Translations under genes and position numbers: made by a program
Assembly: GCA_903875225.1 (NCBI GenBank)
Contig: CAIQVJ010000125.1
Span: 20,873-84,872 of the forward strand
Reading direction: 5' to 3'
DNA length: 64,000 nucleotides
Source of the DNA: an uncultured Pseudomonadota bacterium
Lineage (GTDB): Bacteria; Myxococcota_A; UBA796; SXON01
The notes under the pieces: model-generated
The model's database searches: none
Told to the model about the DNA's origin: nothing
The model's input: the letters and a program-made list of their open reading frames with translations, nothing else
Shown here: positions 51,657 through 61,900 of the stretch, piece after piece
Layout: the number at the start of each line of letters is the position of its first letter
Position numbering within the stretch: position 1 is the stretch's first letter

Positions 51657-53212
51657 GGATCCCCGGCGCCCGACTCCCCGCATGGATTGTCATCCCGGCG
51701 CTGATCCACGCGGCGACGCTCACCGGGTGCGCAGGATCGACGGTCCCCGCGGTCCCGGGCGCAGCCCCGGACGAATCGCAGGTGACCGCACCGAACATCA
51801 TCCTGATCTCCATCGACGGGCTCCGCCAGGATCGGACCCACTTCGGCGGGAACCCGCGCCGGACCACGCCGAACCTTGACTCGCTCGCGGTCGACGGCGT
51901 GACGTTCACCAACTCGTTCAGCCAGTCCAACGAGTCCCTGCTCTCCCACGCACCCATCTTCACTTCACGCTACCCCTCCGAGATCGCGCGCCCCGACTAC
52001 CGCACGTACACGGTCCCGGACAGCGCGGACACCCTGGCCGAGGCGCTCACCGCGGTCGGATACGACACCGCGGCGTTCGTGGCCGGCGGACACGTGAAGG
52101 CATTCTTCGGGTTCAAGCAAGGTTTTGCAACATTCTTCGAGGGGAAGGACTTCGGGAGCTTCTTCGAGACCGGCGCCCAGGCATCGAGGTGGGTGGGCAC
52201 CCGCGCCACCGGCAGGCCCTTCTTCCTTTTCCTGCACGGCTACGACTGCCACCGCCCGTACGTGCACGAGTCCGTGTTCTTCCATCCTTTCGAGCTCAGC
52301 CCCTCGAACAAAAAGCTGTGCAAGCTGCTCAGCAAGCGCAACGCGACCGAGCTGGTCTACGACGGCGTCTACTACCCGGATTTCCAGCTCGAGTGGCTGG
52401 ACCACGAGGTCGGGGAGCGGATGACCGATCCCCAGAGCTACGAGAAGCTCGCGGCGTACGCCCGGACCGCCGGCGCCCAGGAGCGTCGCAAGGTCCTCTC
52501 GCCCGACGACATCGACCACGCCGTGGAGCACTACGACAGCGCCGTGCTGGAGGCCGACACGTACGTGGGGTTGTTCCTGGAAAACCTCGTCACCCAGGGG
52601 CTCTGGGACAACACGGTCGTGATCGTGACGGCCGACCATGGCGAGGACCTCCAGGAGCACGGGTACTTCAACCACCGCACCGTGATCTTCGACTCGACCA
52701 CGCGTGTGCCGTTCCTCGTCACCGGCGGAGCGGTGCCCCAGGCCTGGCGGGGGGAGAGGCGAACCGATCTCGTGGAGGCGCTGGACATCGTCCCCACCGT
52801 GATGGACATCGCCGGCAGCGTCCCGCCCGCGGGTGCCCGGGGGCGAAGCGTCTGGTCCCTGCTCGAGGGTAGGCCGGTCGCGTCGAAGGACAAGGTCTTC
52901 CAGCAGGGGGTGCTCGGCCAGTCCTCGGTGCGGACCGCCACCCATCGGCTCGTCTTCCAGGGGTACCGACTGACGGACGAGGGCTACGGCGCGCACCTGG
53001 CGGCTGATCCCATCGACGGTGGGTCCTTCGCGCTCTTCGCCTCGTCGGAGGAGCCCAGGGAGCAGCAGGACATCCTCGCCGCGAACCTCGGGCTGGCGGA
53101 GGAGCTTCGAAAGGCGATGGTGGAGTGGTACTCGACGCTGGACAGCGGGGTGGCCGCAAAACCCATCTCCCCCGAGATCCAGAAGACACTGCACGAGAAC
53201 GGGTACTGGTGA
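51653..53212 (+). CDS. Sulfatase-family lipoprotein lacking the formylglycine Cys
   Basis: 519 residues from GTG 51653 (GTGA overlap). Lipoprotein signal ending ATLTGC (Cys26). Sulfatase fold: NIILISIDGLRQDRTHFGGNPRRTTPNLDSLA at 48-79, FFLFLHGYDCHRPYVH, VIVTADHGEDLQEHGYF. At the nucleophile position, where sulfatases have C/S-x-P-x-R, this protein reads NESLLSHAPIFTSRYPSE, so there is no Cys and no CxPxR; Ser is the only candidate nucleophile. It may therefore be a phosphodiesterase or phosphoglycerol-transferase-like enzyme rather than a true sulfatase, or need a Ser-type maturation. TGATG overlap with the next gene. Confidence 0.85.
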   Translation: MRIPGARLPAWIVIPALIHAATLTGCAGSTVPAVPGAAPDESQVTAPNIILISIDGLRQDRTHFGGNPRRTTPNLDSLAVDGVTFTNSFSQSNESLLSHAPIFTSRYPSEIARPDYRTYTVPDSADTLAEALTAVGYDTAAFVAGGHVKAFFGFKQGFATFFEGKDFGSFFETGAQASRWVGTRATGRPFFLFLHGYDCHRPYVHESVFFHPFELSPSNKKLCKLLSKRNATELVYDGVYYPDFQLEWLDHEVGERMTDPQSYEKLAAYARTAGAQERRKVLSPDDIDHAVEHYDSAVLEADTYVGLFLENLVTQGLWDNTVVIVTADHGEDLQEHGYFNHRTVIFDSTTRVPFLVTGGAVPQAWRGERRTDLVEALDIVPTVMDIAGSVPPAGARGRSVWSLLEGRPVASKDKVFQQGVLGQSSVRTATHRLVFQGYRLTDEGYGAHLAADPIDGGSFALFASSEEPREQQDILAANLGLAEELRKAMVEWYSTLDSGVAAKPISPEIQKTLHENGYW

Positions 53213-54669
53213 TGTCGCCGACCCACCGCTCGTCGCCGCTCCTGCTGGCAGCGCTCGCGCTCGGCGCGGCGCTCACGGGGTGTGACACCCCAGGCTTGCC
53301 CCACTGGTTCGAGGACGCACCCCTTCGCGTGGGCTACTTCCATGGCGGGCGCAACACCCTGCTGTACCGGGCGATGGACGACGGGGGATACGAGCGGGAG
53401 GGCGTGAAGGTCGTCTTCAGCGCGACCAAGGACGCCGACGACTCCATCTTCTACGACCTCCCGCCCACGATCCTCGCATTCCGGATGGTCACCAGGCAGG
53501 AGGCAGGGGCGGGCGACTTCGGGCGCACCACCGGCCCGGAGATCATCGCGGAGATGAAGTCCGGGAGGCTCGACTGCGGGATGATCGGCGAGTCCTCCTT
53601 CCTGCTCGTCGTGAACGAGGGAATGCCCTGGACCGCGATCGCGAAGCTCGGCCAGGACTCGCGCGACGCTCCCGGCAAGGTGGTGATCGTCCGCAAGGCG
53701 CTGGACATCCGCGGTCCGGCGGACTTCAAGGGGCTCTCGATCGGGAGCCGCGAGTCGGGTCCGTTCGATGCCGTGATGGTGCGCGAATTCCTGCTCCACC
53801 AGGGGGTCGCGCTCGACGATGTGACCATCCTGGACCAGGTGCCCTCGGCCAGGCTCAAGCAGATGCTCGACGCCACCGCCGTGGACCTCGCGTTCCTGCA
53901 CCTCCAGGTCGCCGCCGACCATGTCGGCGACGGCACCTACGAGCTCTTCCCAAACTTCAAGTACGACTTTGCCGACCCCTCGCTGTCACAGTCGCTGCTT
54001 GTGTGCAGGAACGACGTCATCCTGGCCCGCCGCGACTCCCTGCTCCGGTTCCTCCGGGCCTACAAGCGTCGCGTGGACTACGAGCGCGCGCTCACTCCGG
54101 GGGACCGGGCCATGAACGGGCGCGACAAGTCACTCGGCATGGACCTGTCCTTCTTCGTAGGCTTCAACCTGCCCCAGTACTCGCCGGTGCCGACCGTGGA
54201 GCTGCCCACGCTCGAGGCGATGCAGGCGCTGCTCGTCAAGCACGCCTACATCCCCGGGGCGAAGCCGATCGCCCCGTACGTGGACAACTCCATCCTGTTG
54301 GAGGCGGTGAAGTCCGTGGAAGCCAGCCCTCCGGCGCAGCCGGATGCAACGCCCTCGTTTCGGGACTCGACGCCCCCGACGCGGTTGATCGCGACGCTGG
54401 ACCAGGACCACGACGGGCGCCTCTGCGCGTTCGAATTCGACTCGGCGGCGGCGCCCGGCATGGAGTTCGAGAAGCTCGACCTGAACGGGGACTCCTACAT
54501 CGATGCCGACGAGCTGCGCAAGCTCCTGTACACGGTCGAGCCGCTGCTTGCGGACTACCGCGGCCGCGGACAGGCCGGTGAGAAGCCACCCCAGGCCGGC
54601 AAGAAGCACGGGACCTCCGCCCCCGTCGACCCGGGCCCGACCGTGCCTCTCGACGGAGACCACCCATGA
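53212..54669 (+). CDS. NMT1/SsuA-like solute-binding lipoprotein fused to an EF-hand pair
   Basis: 485 residues from ATG 53212, signal MSPTHRSSPLLLAALALGAALTGC shortened here to its lipobox LTGC (Cys24). The main part is a periplasmic binding-protein fold of the NMT1/THI5 or nitrate/sulfonate (SsuA/TauA) type: LRVGYFHGGRNTLLYRAMDDGGY, MKSGRLDCGMIGESSFLLVVNEGM, GLSIGSRESGPFDAVMVREFLLHQG, then a helical cap. The C-terminal 110 residues carry two EF-hands: DQDHDGRLCAFE (canonical 12-residue loop) and DLNGDSYIDADE. No ABC permease or ATPase accompanies it. The fusion suggests calcium-dependent ligand presentation rather than ordinary import. ATGA overlap with the next gene. Confidence 0.8.
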   Translation: MSPTHRSSPLLLAALALGAALTGCDTPGLPHWFEDAPLRVGYFHGGRNTLLYRAMDDGGYEREGVKVVFSATKDADDSIFYDLPPTILAFRMVTRQEAGAGDFGRTTGPEIIAEMKSGRLDCGMIGESSFLLVVNEGMPWTAIAKLGQDSRDAPGKVVIVRKALDIRGPADFKGLSIGSRESGPFDAVMVREFLLHQGVALDDVTILDQVPSARLKQMLDATAVDLAFLHLQVAADHVGDGTYELFPNFKYDFADPSLSQSLLVCRNDVILARRDSLLRFLRAYKRRVDYERALTPGDRAMNGRDKSLGMDLSFFVGFNLPQYSPVPTVELPTLEAMQALLVKHAYIPGAKPIAPYVDNSILLEAVKSVEASPPAQPDATPSFRDSTPPTRLIATLDQDHDGRLCAFEFDSAAAPGMEFEKLDLNGDSYIDADELRKLLYTVEPLLADYRGRGQAGEKPPQAGKKHGTSAPVDPGPTVPLDGDHP

Positions 54670-55817
54670 GCCTGACCGAGAGCGTGCTGCTCCGGGCCAC
54701 CCTGGTGCTCGGACTTTCGCTTTCGGGGGCCGCGCTGCTCTGGGGGTTTTTCGGACCTCCGGACGACGCTCCGCAGGCTCCGAGGCCGCTCGTCGCACCG
54801 ACGGGGACCGGCGACTGCCTTGGCTCCCCGAAGTACACCGCCCAGACCGAGGTGCTGTTCGGACCAGACACCTCGGCCGCTGCGACGTGGCGGACGAAGC
54901 TCGTCACGTGCCCCGACGTGGTCACCGGCACCGACGGCAGCAGGCGGATGTACTTCAAGTACCAGGATGCGACCGGCGATTCCGGCATCGGGATGGCGAT
55001 CCGGCAGGGGAGCACATGGGAGGTGCAGCCCGAGCCAGTGCTGCGCCCGAGCGATCTCGCGGGGCAAGGGGCGGAGCAACTCGGCTGTACCACCACCCTC
55101 GTGGAAGGCAGCCTGGAGCGGCATTGGTTTCGGGCCAACCTTCCCGGCAAGCAACGCGTCATCTTCGCCGCCACCTCGCACGGGGGGCACTGGGAAGTGG
55201 AGCCCGGCGGCCCGGTGCTCGAGGCCACCGAAGATTGGATGCGGGGCAGCCTCTGGGAGCCCAGTGTGCTCCGGGACACCAACACCTATCGGATGTACAT
55301 GCGCTGCGGATCACACGTGAAGTCCACCCTGTGCATGGCGACTTCCCCGGATGGGGATGAGTGGACGATGCACCCGCAGCCTGTGGCCATGCACCCCAGG
55401 CCCGGGAAGGGAGCCCTCTACGACTCTCCCCAGGTCATCCGGCACGGCGATCAGTACTACCTGTGGTACACGCGAAAGTGGTTCCCGGACCTCAAGAGCG
55501 GCTCGTCGCCAGCGGAGGACGAGCCGAGCCAGTCGGAGATCGGCCTCGCGGTGAGCGCAGACCCAGCGTGGTTCGACCTCGAGGCCACCCCGGATGCGAT
55601 CCTCGAAGCGGGCGCAGCCGACTGGATGGCAGGCGTCGTGGATCACCCCTTCGTGGATGTGGAGGACGGCCACCCGGTGCTGTACTTCCGAGGAGCCGCC
55701 TCGGACGCTGGCGAGGAGGGCAGCATCGGGCGCGCGGCCGCCGGTTGCACGGCCACGACGGGGTTGCCGTCCCGGTTCTTCGACTTCCAGCGGCGACAAC
55801 TCGGGCCGCAGCGCTGA
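54666..55817 (+). CDS. Five-bladed beta-propeller protein (GH43/GH32-like fold), membrane-anchored
   Basis: 383 residues, ATG 54666 (ATGA overlap). One N-terminal helix (LLRATLVLGLSLSGAALLWGFF) anchors it or is cleaved; the rest is exported. Repeats typical of the arabinanase/levansucrase/invertase fold are visible: LGCTTTLVEGSLERHWFRANL, GSLWEPSVLRDTNTYRMYMRC, LYDSPQVIRHGDQYYLWYTRKWF, WMAGVVDHPFVDVEDGHPVLYFRG. Acidic residues in the WEPSV and DHPFVD blades could be catalytic, but no complete GH43 triad can be confirmed. Probably binds or cleaves a glycan. Last gene of the cassette; 83 bp separate it from the giant gene. Confidence 0.75.
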   Translation: MSLTESVLLRATLVLGLSLSGAALLWGFFGPPDDAPQAPRPLVAPTGTGDCLGSPKYTAQTEVLFGPDTSAAATWRTKLVTCPDVVTGTDGSRRMYFKYQDATGDSGIGMAIRQGSTWEVQPEPVLRPSDLAGQGAEQLGCTTTLVEGSLERHWFRANLPGKQRVIFAATSHGGHWEVEPGGPVLEATEDWMRGSLWEPSVLRDTNTYRMYMRCGSHVKSTLCMATSPDGDEWTMHPQPVAMHPRPGKGALYDSPQVIRHGDQYYLWYTRKWFPDLKSGSSPAEDEPSQSEIGLAVSADPAWFDLEATPDAILEAGAADWMAGVVDHPFVDVEDGHPVLYFRGAASDAGEEGSIGRAAAGCTATTGLPSRFFDFQRRQLGPQR

Positions 55818-55900
55818 CCGGGCGCTGGCGAGCGCCGCAAAGAACCCGCAGGTCGAACGATATCCGCGAACAAACCGCCTGCGCTATGGTCTGACGCCAC

Positions 55901-58900
55901 ATGCGTACTCCAGCTCTCACCGCCCTGGTCCTGCTCGCCACCCTCCCCCTGACCGCGACGGGCGCCGCCACGACGCCGGGCACGCCCGAGGAGGCCGCGC
56001 TGCGCGCTGCGCTCGCCGGACACGATGCAGATGCTGTGAGCATCCTCGCGGCAGAGGACGACCCTGAGCTGCGTTGGCTCGCGGGCCGCTACGCCCTCGA
56101 GGCGGGCGACTACGCCGCCGCCGGTCGCCTGCTCGCCGGGCCGGATCCGCGCGACGTGTGGGGCCGCATCGACATCGCCGCGGCGCAGGGGCAGAGCGGC
56201 GTCGCGCTCGCTGCGGCGCTGCCACAGATGGACGCCGCCATGGCCGGCACCCACCGCGATGCGCTCGCCCGGCTGCTCATCGGCTGGGCGGCCGAACGGA
56301 TCAAGGGTGGCGTCTCGGGCCCCCCCGACGTGCAGAACGCCGCCAGGTTCCTCGACGCCGCGATCACGCTCTCCCCCTCGGAGTCCGTCCGCAACGAAGC
56401 GGAGGATGCGCTCTTCCGCCTGCCGCCCGATTTCAGCGATCCCGAGCGAGCGCGCGCCCGACTGGTCGCAGCCAGCGCCGGTGCTCGCAAGCCGCTCCCA
56501 GGCTCCGCGACAGCAGCACGCCTGCGCTACGCCGAGGTGCTCACCACGACAGACCCGCGGGCTGCGGCAGCCGAGCTGGCCGACCTGCTCGTGACCGATC
56601 CTGCAGACGCGACCAGGATCGGGGAGCTCCTGACCGGGCTCGCCCAGCAGGTGCCTGACGCCACGTTGCTCAGCGCCTTCGAGCACCTCCCCGACACCCT
56701 GGACATGGTGCGCATGCGCCTCCAGTGGGTGCTCACCCTGGCCGAGCGGGACCCCCCGACCGCGCTCGCCGCCGTCTCCGGGCTGCGCAGCGACGTCTCC
56801 GCGACCGACCCCGCTGCGGTCAACGCCCTCGCTCGCGATCTCCGCACAGCCCGAGCGGCGCTCACCCGCGATCCCGTCGGCCGGCGCAAGCTCTGGCTCG
56901 ACATCGCCGACGCGGAGGGTCGCACGCCCGCCGGTGACAGCGCCCGCGCCGCCGCGCTCGACGCGCTGCTCGAGTCCGCCACCGACCCAACCGCTGCCAG
57001 GGCCGCGCTCGACACCCCCGACGGCGCCGGCAACCCGACGCTGCTCTACCGGGTGATCCCAGCCGACCGCTCCGGAGAGCCGGCGGCGCGCACGGACGCG
57101 CTGTGGACCCTCGCCGTGGGGTTCCCGGAGGGGCCGTGGTGCGATGAGCTCGCCACCCGCCTGATCTCCTCCGGCGCGACCACCGCCGAGGCCGAGCGCT
57201 TCGACGCCACCTGCACCGGCGGCAGCACCAGCGACTCGCCCGCCGTCGTGGCCGACGTCAACCTCGTCCGCGCCCACGCTCAGGCCTCGACCCAGCTCCG
57301 GTTGCAGCCGGTCGACGGTGCCGTGGACGTGACCGCGAGCGCGGTCAAGGAGCTGCAGGTCACACAGCACAGCGTGGACGCCGAGGCGCTGTTCCGCGGC
57401 ACGGCGGGGAGCGGTGTGAACCCGCTGGACACCACCCTCGACGCGTTCCTGCTGGAGCCGGACAAGGCCTGGGCGGTCCCGCTCACGGGCCTGCAGACCG
57501 TGCGGGTCGCGCCCCGCTCCGCCGGCCAACTCGCGGCGATCACCGTGCGAGCCGGCGATCAGCGCGGCACCGCCCTCGTCGTCTCCGATCCCCTGCGGGT
57601 GCAGATCGTCGGGCGCGGAGACGAAGCCGTGATCGCCGTGCTGCGCGGCGACCGCCCGGTCCCCAACGCGAGCCTGTTGATCGACGACGGGGGCACCATC
57701 ACCCGCGGCAGGACCGGCTCCGACGGGATCGCACGCACGAAGGGCACGAACCCGGTGCGGGTGATGGCGAGCAGCGGCGGCGCGCTCGGGTTCGGCACCT
57801 CGAGCGGGTTCGGCGGGCAGGAAGACACCGCAGAGGCGTGGAGCGTGGTGCTCTGGGACCGCGCCGTGCCGACCGCGGGCAGGGTGTGCGACGTGCAGGT
57901 GTTCGGCACCGCTCCGGTGGGCAGCGCGCCCTCGAGGGGCATGGTGCTCGAGAGCCACGCCCGCGATGGCAGCACGCTGGAATCGGTGCCCCTGGTGTTC
58001 GACGGCGGCGTGGGGCACGCGCGGTTGTACACGCAGGGGGCTGGCTCCCTTGCGCTCGTCCGGGACGGCTCACAGCTCGCCACCGCGCCCGTGCCCGCCG
58101 CCAGCGCCCCGGTCCAGGCGCCGGTCGGACTCACGCTGTCCACCCGCGCACCGCGAGCCGGCAGCACCACGTTGACCGCCCATGTCTCCCGCCTCGACAG
58201 CGGTTCGGAGCCCCTCTCCGCGGAGGTGACCATCACCACGCCGTGGAGCACCACGCACACGGCTGTGGTGCTCGGCGCCGAGAGCCTGGACCTGCCGATC
58301 GACCTCCTCCTGGCGCGCCCGGGGGAGCCCGTAGACGTGATGATCGAGCTCGCAGACGGCACCACCGTGAGCGCTACGGCGAGCACCGCCCCGGCGGGAC
58401 CCGCTCCCGAGCTCACCGGCGTTCCGCCGATCGTGGCCCTGGGGTCGTCGATCCAACTCGGCACCCGGACGACGAGCGACGAGCAGATCCACGCCATGCG
58501 CACCGATGGGCCGGGCGAGGTGTGGTCGCCGATGAACCGACCGCTCACCCTCCCGTCCGCCGGCCTGTGGACCCTCACGAGCTGGAACGGAGCGGCCGGC
58601 CCGACTGTGTACACGCGCGTCGTGGACCCCGGCGCCCCTGGTGAGCCCCTCGCTGCCGACGGCACCTGGCGTGGACCGGCGACGCTCTTTGCGACGACCG
58701 CCGAGGGCGTCCGCGTCGCCCGGATCGTCCAGGACGGCGGGCCGCTCGACCTCAAGCCGCAGCCCGGCGCGCGCACCGCGTGGGTGCAATCGGCGAGCGG
58801 TGAGCTGGTGCCGATCACCGGGCCAGACACGCCGACCATCACGGTCACAGGCACCTTGCAGCGCGGGAGCCCGGCACCGCTCACCATCGACGCCCCGGCC

Positions 58901-61900
58901 GGGAGCCACGTATGGGCCTACCTGCGGGACAGCGCGCCGGGCCCGGACCTCACGCCGGCAGCCGCGGCGCCGCTCTGGGACGGCGACGCCGGGGTGTACA
59001 CCGACCCGTGGACCCCGACGCCGACCTGGGGGGTCGCCATCTCCGCGGGCCTGCTCGCCGAAGAGGAGCGCATCCACGAGGCGACGGACGTGAAGCGGGT
59101 GGACTTCGGATTCAGCCCGGCGGCCGAGAAGTCCGAGGACTCCAGTGGCTATGGCGAGGGGATGGGTGGCATCTCGGGTCGGGGGAGCGGCGGCTCGGGG
59201 TACGGCGCCAGCGACTGGGCGACCGGCCGCATCACGGCGAACACCCCGTTCACCGGAGATGCCGTCGCGATCGGCGTCGTGGATGGAAAGGCGCCGGGCG
59301 CGTTCCCGTTCGAGGTGCCCGCGTGGGTGCAGGGAGCCGACATCGAGGTCGTGATCCGTACTGCGGACGGACGTTGGGCAACGCGGATCGTCCCGGTGGA
59401 GCTGGGGGGCGAGCTTGCGGCGCGCCCGGTCGAGGGGGATGCGCCACCCCCGCCGACCGGAGATGCCGCGGAGCTGGTGGCGTGGGCACGGAGGCTCCCG
59501 CTGGACGCACAGCTCCACGCGCTGGAGGGGTTGAAAGCTGCGGGCATCGGCTCCGCCCGCCTGCCCGCGCAGGCGGCGTGGGCGCTCCGGCCGCCCACGA
59601 CCCCGGAGCTGGCCATCGCGCGCCACCTTGCCGGCGGCACGGTGGATGTCCCTGCCTCGGGGGCCATCCCCGATCCGCACCACGCCGAGCGCGCGCTCGC
59701 CACGCTGCTGCTGGCGGGGGGCGACGACTCGCAGCGCGAACGAGCACGCGTGGCGGCCGAGCGGCTGCTCGACGAGCCCGCGGGCCCCGATGGCGGAGGC
59801 TGGGTGACTGCACGTGCGGCGTTGGCGCTCTGGCTCGCCGGACAGGACCAGGAGGCGATGACCGCCGCCTCGCGGGACCCTGCGGACACGGTTGAAGCGG
59901 CAGCTCGCGCCGTCATCTCGGGCACCTCGGAGCCGGCGTTCGTCGCGGGCTGGTGGGCCATCGCCCGGTCCGCGGCAGCCAGCCCGGCCGACCGCGCGCT
60001 GGCGCTCCACGCGCTTGGCCTTCCCAGGGGGAAGGCGCGCACCCTCCCCACCATGGCCCTCGATACGCGCCAGACGATCGATCTCGCCATCGAGGCGCCG
60101 CTCGCCCGATGGCACGGGGAGACCTTCTCCCGCGCGGAATTCGCCAACGGGGGGCGCTGGTCGGGTCCGGACGCAGCCCTCGTGCAGCACGGCCCGCCGG
60201 AGACGCCGGCGCTCCGCACCTTGCCCATCTGGCTGGTGGTCCCCGCCAACCCGCTCCCCACGCGGCTGCAGTGCCCCGTCGGCGCCGTGACCGAATGGGT
60301 CGACCTGCCCCCCTCGCTCAACGACTCCCGCTGGGTGGACTGCACGCTCCGCACCGTCCACCCCGGTGACCAGCAGCTCGCGGTCGCCTGGTTCGACCCG
60401 CTCGGACACCGGCTCGCGTCGGGCACCGCCTCGCTGCACGTCACCCCTGCCTCGGACTCCGCTGCGACCGACGCGTTGAGCCAGGCCGAGCAGCTGGGCC
60501 TCGGCACACGCCTCGCGAGCCTCGACGGGCCCGATCGCGCTGTCGGGCTGGGGCTGCTCGAAGGGCTGCAACGCACCGCGGAGCTGCCCTCCGACGTGCT
60601 CGCTGCGGTCAGCACCACCCTGCTCACAGGCGCGGTGGGGGGCGACCCCACCGGGCTCATCCGGGGCTTCCAGTCGTTTCGCGAGCACGCCCCGGACGGC
60701 GTGCTCGACCTCGCCACGGCCGCAGCCCTCGCCCACGCGTACGCCACGGCGCCATCCTCTGCGGGGGGCGACCCCCGACGTGCGCTCGCCGCAGTCCGCG
60801 TCGTGATGGACGCACGCTTCAAGGAGGAGCTCGCGGCCGTTTCGGGCCTGCAGTCCGGCGGACTCGACCTCACGGCGCTCAAGCTCCTGCGCGCGCTTGT
60901 GCTGCGCTACCCGGAGACCCCGACCGTGAGTCGCGCGCGCTTCCTCGCCCCCGCCATGCTGCTCACCCGCGCAGAGGGCGGTGGCGACCGGCTCGGCTAC
61001 ACCCGCTCATCGCTGCGCCACACTGCCGCGGCGGAGCTCGCGGGCTTCCTCCTGCTGCACCGCGATGGCTGGCACGGCACCGCGAACGCCGCCGCGACCA
61101 CCCAGGCCGCCCAGGCCGCATCCACGCTCTCGGACGCGCTCGCCTCGTTGGGCGACGATACCCGTCAGGCCGCGCTGGCCGGCCCGCTGGCACGCGCATT
61201 CGCAGGGCGCGCCGGCGCTGAGGAGGTGAGCTGGTTGCTCTCCCTGGCGGCCGCCCACGCGGAGTCGGTCGGAGCCAATCCGGCCGGGGCCCTCACGTTG
61301 CTCGACCACATCACCCCACCCGACCGCGAGGCGACCGCGCTCGTCGCGCTGGAGCGCGGGCGCGTGCTGGAGGCGCTCGGTCGACCCGGCCCGGCCCGTG
61401 ATGCCTACACGGTCGCGGCCAACATCGGGAACAACGAGGCGGCCCAACGGCTGCAGTGGCTCGACCGCACGGCGTTCGTGCTGCCATCCATGCTCACGCT
61501 CACCCCCGGGATGCCTTCCACGGTCCCCGCGAACCTGAAGTCGGGCACGGAGGTCACGGTGACCGCGATCGCCATCCAGCTCGAAGCCGCACTGCTCAAC
61601 AGCGGCGGAACGCTGGACTCCAGCGGTGTCCAGGTCACCGGCCTGCGGCCCACCGCGACACGCACGCTGGCTGTCGGCGCAGACGGCGACGTCCCCATCC
61701 CCGCGCTCCCGAACGGCGCCTACCTGCTCACGATCACGACCGGCGGGGTCACGCAGACGAGCCTGCTCGTCCGCACCGACGCCGAGCTCACCGTGCAGGG
61801 GGGCGGGCCCACGCTGGCTCACCTGGCCACGATGCGCGGCCGGGCGCTCGGCGGCGCGCAGGTCTGGGCGTTCCAGGGCAGCGGCACCGCGCTCAGCGCA

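Noticed and set aside
58070..60736. Antisense frames of almost 900 codons opposite the giant gene
   Set aside because: The plus-strand protein has a signal peptide and ordered repeats, and several antisense frames are open at once, as expected from composition alone.
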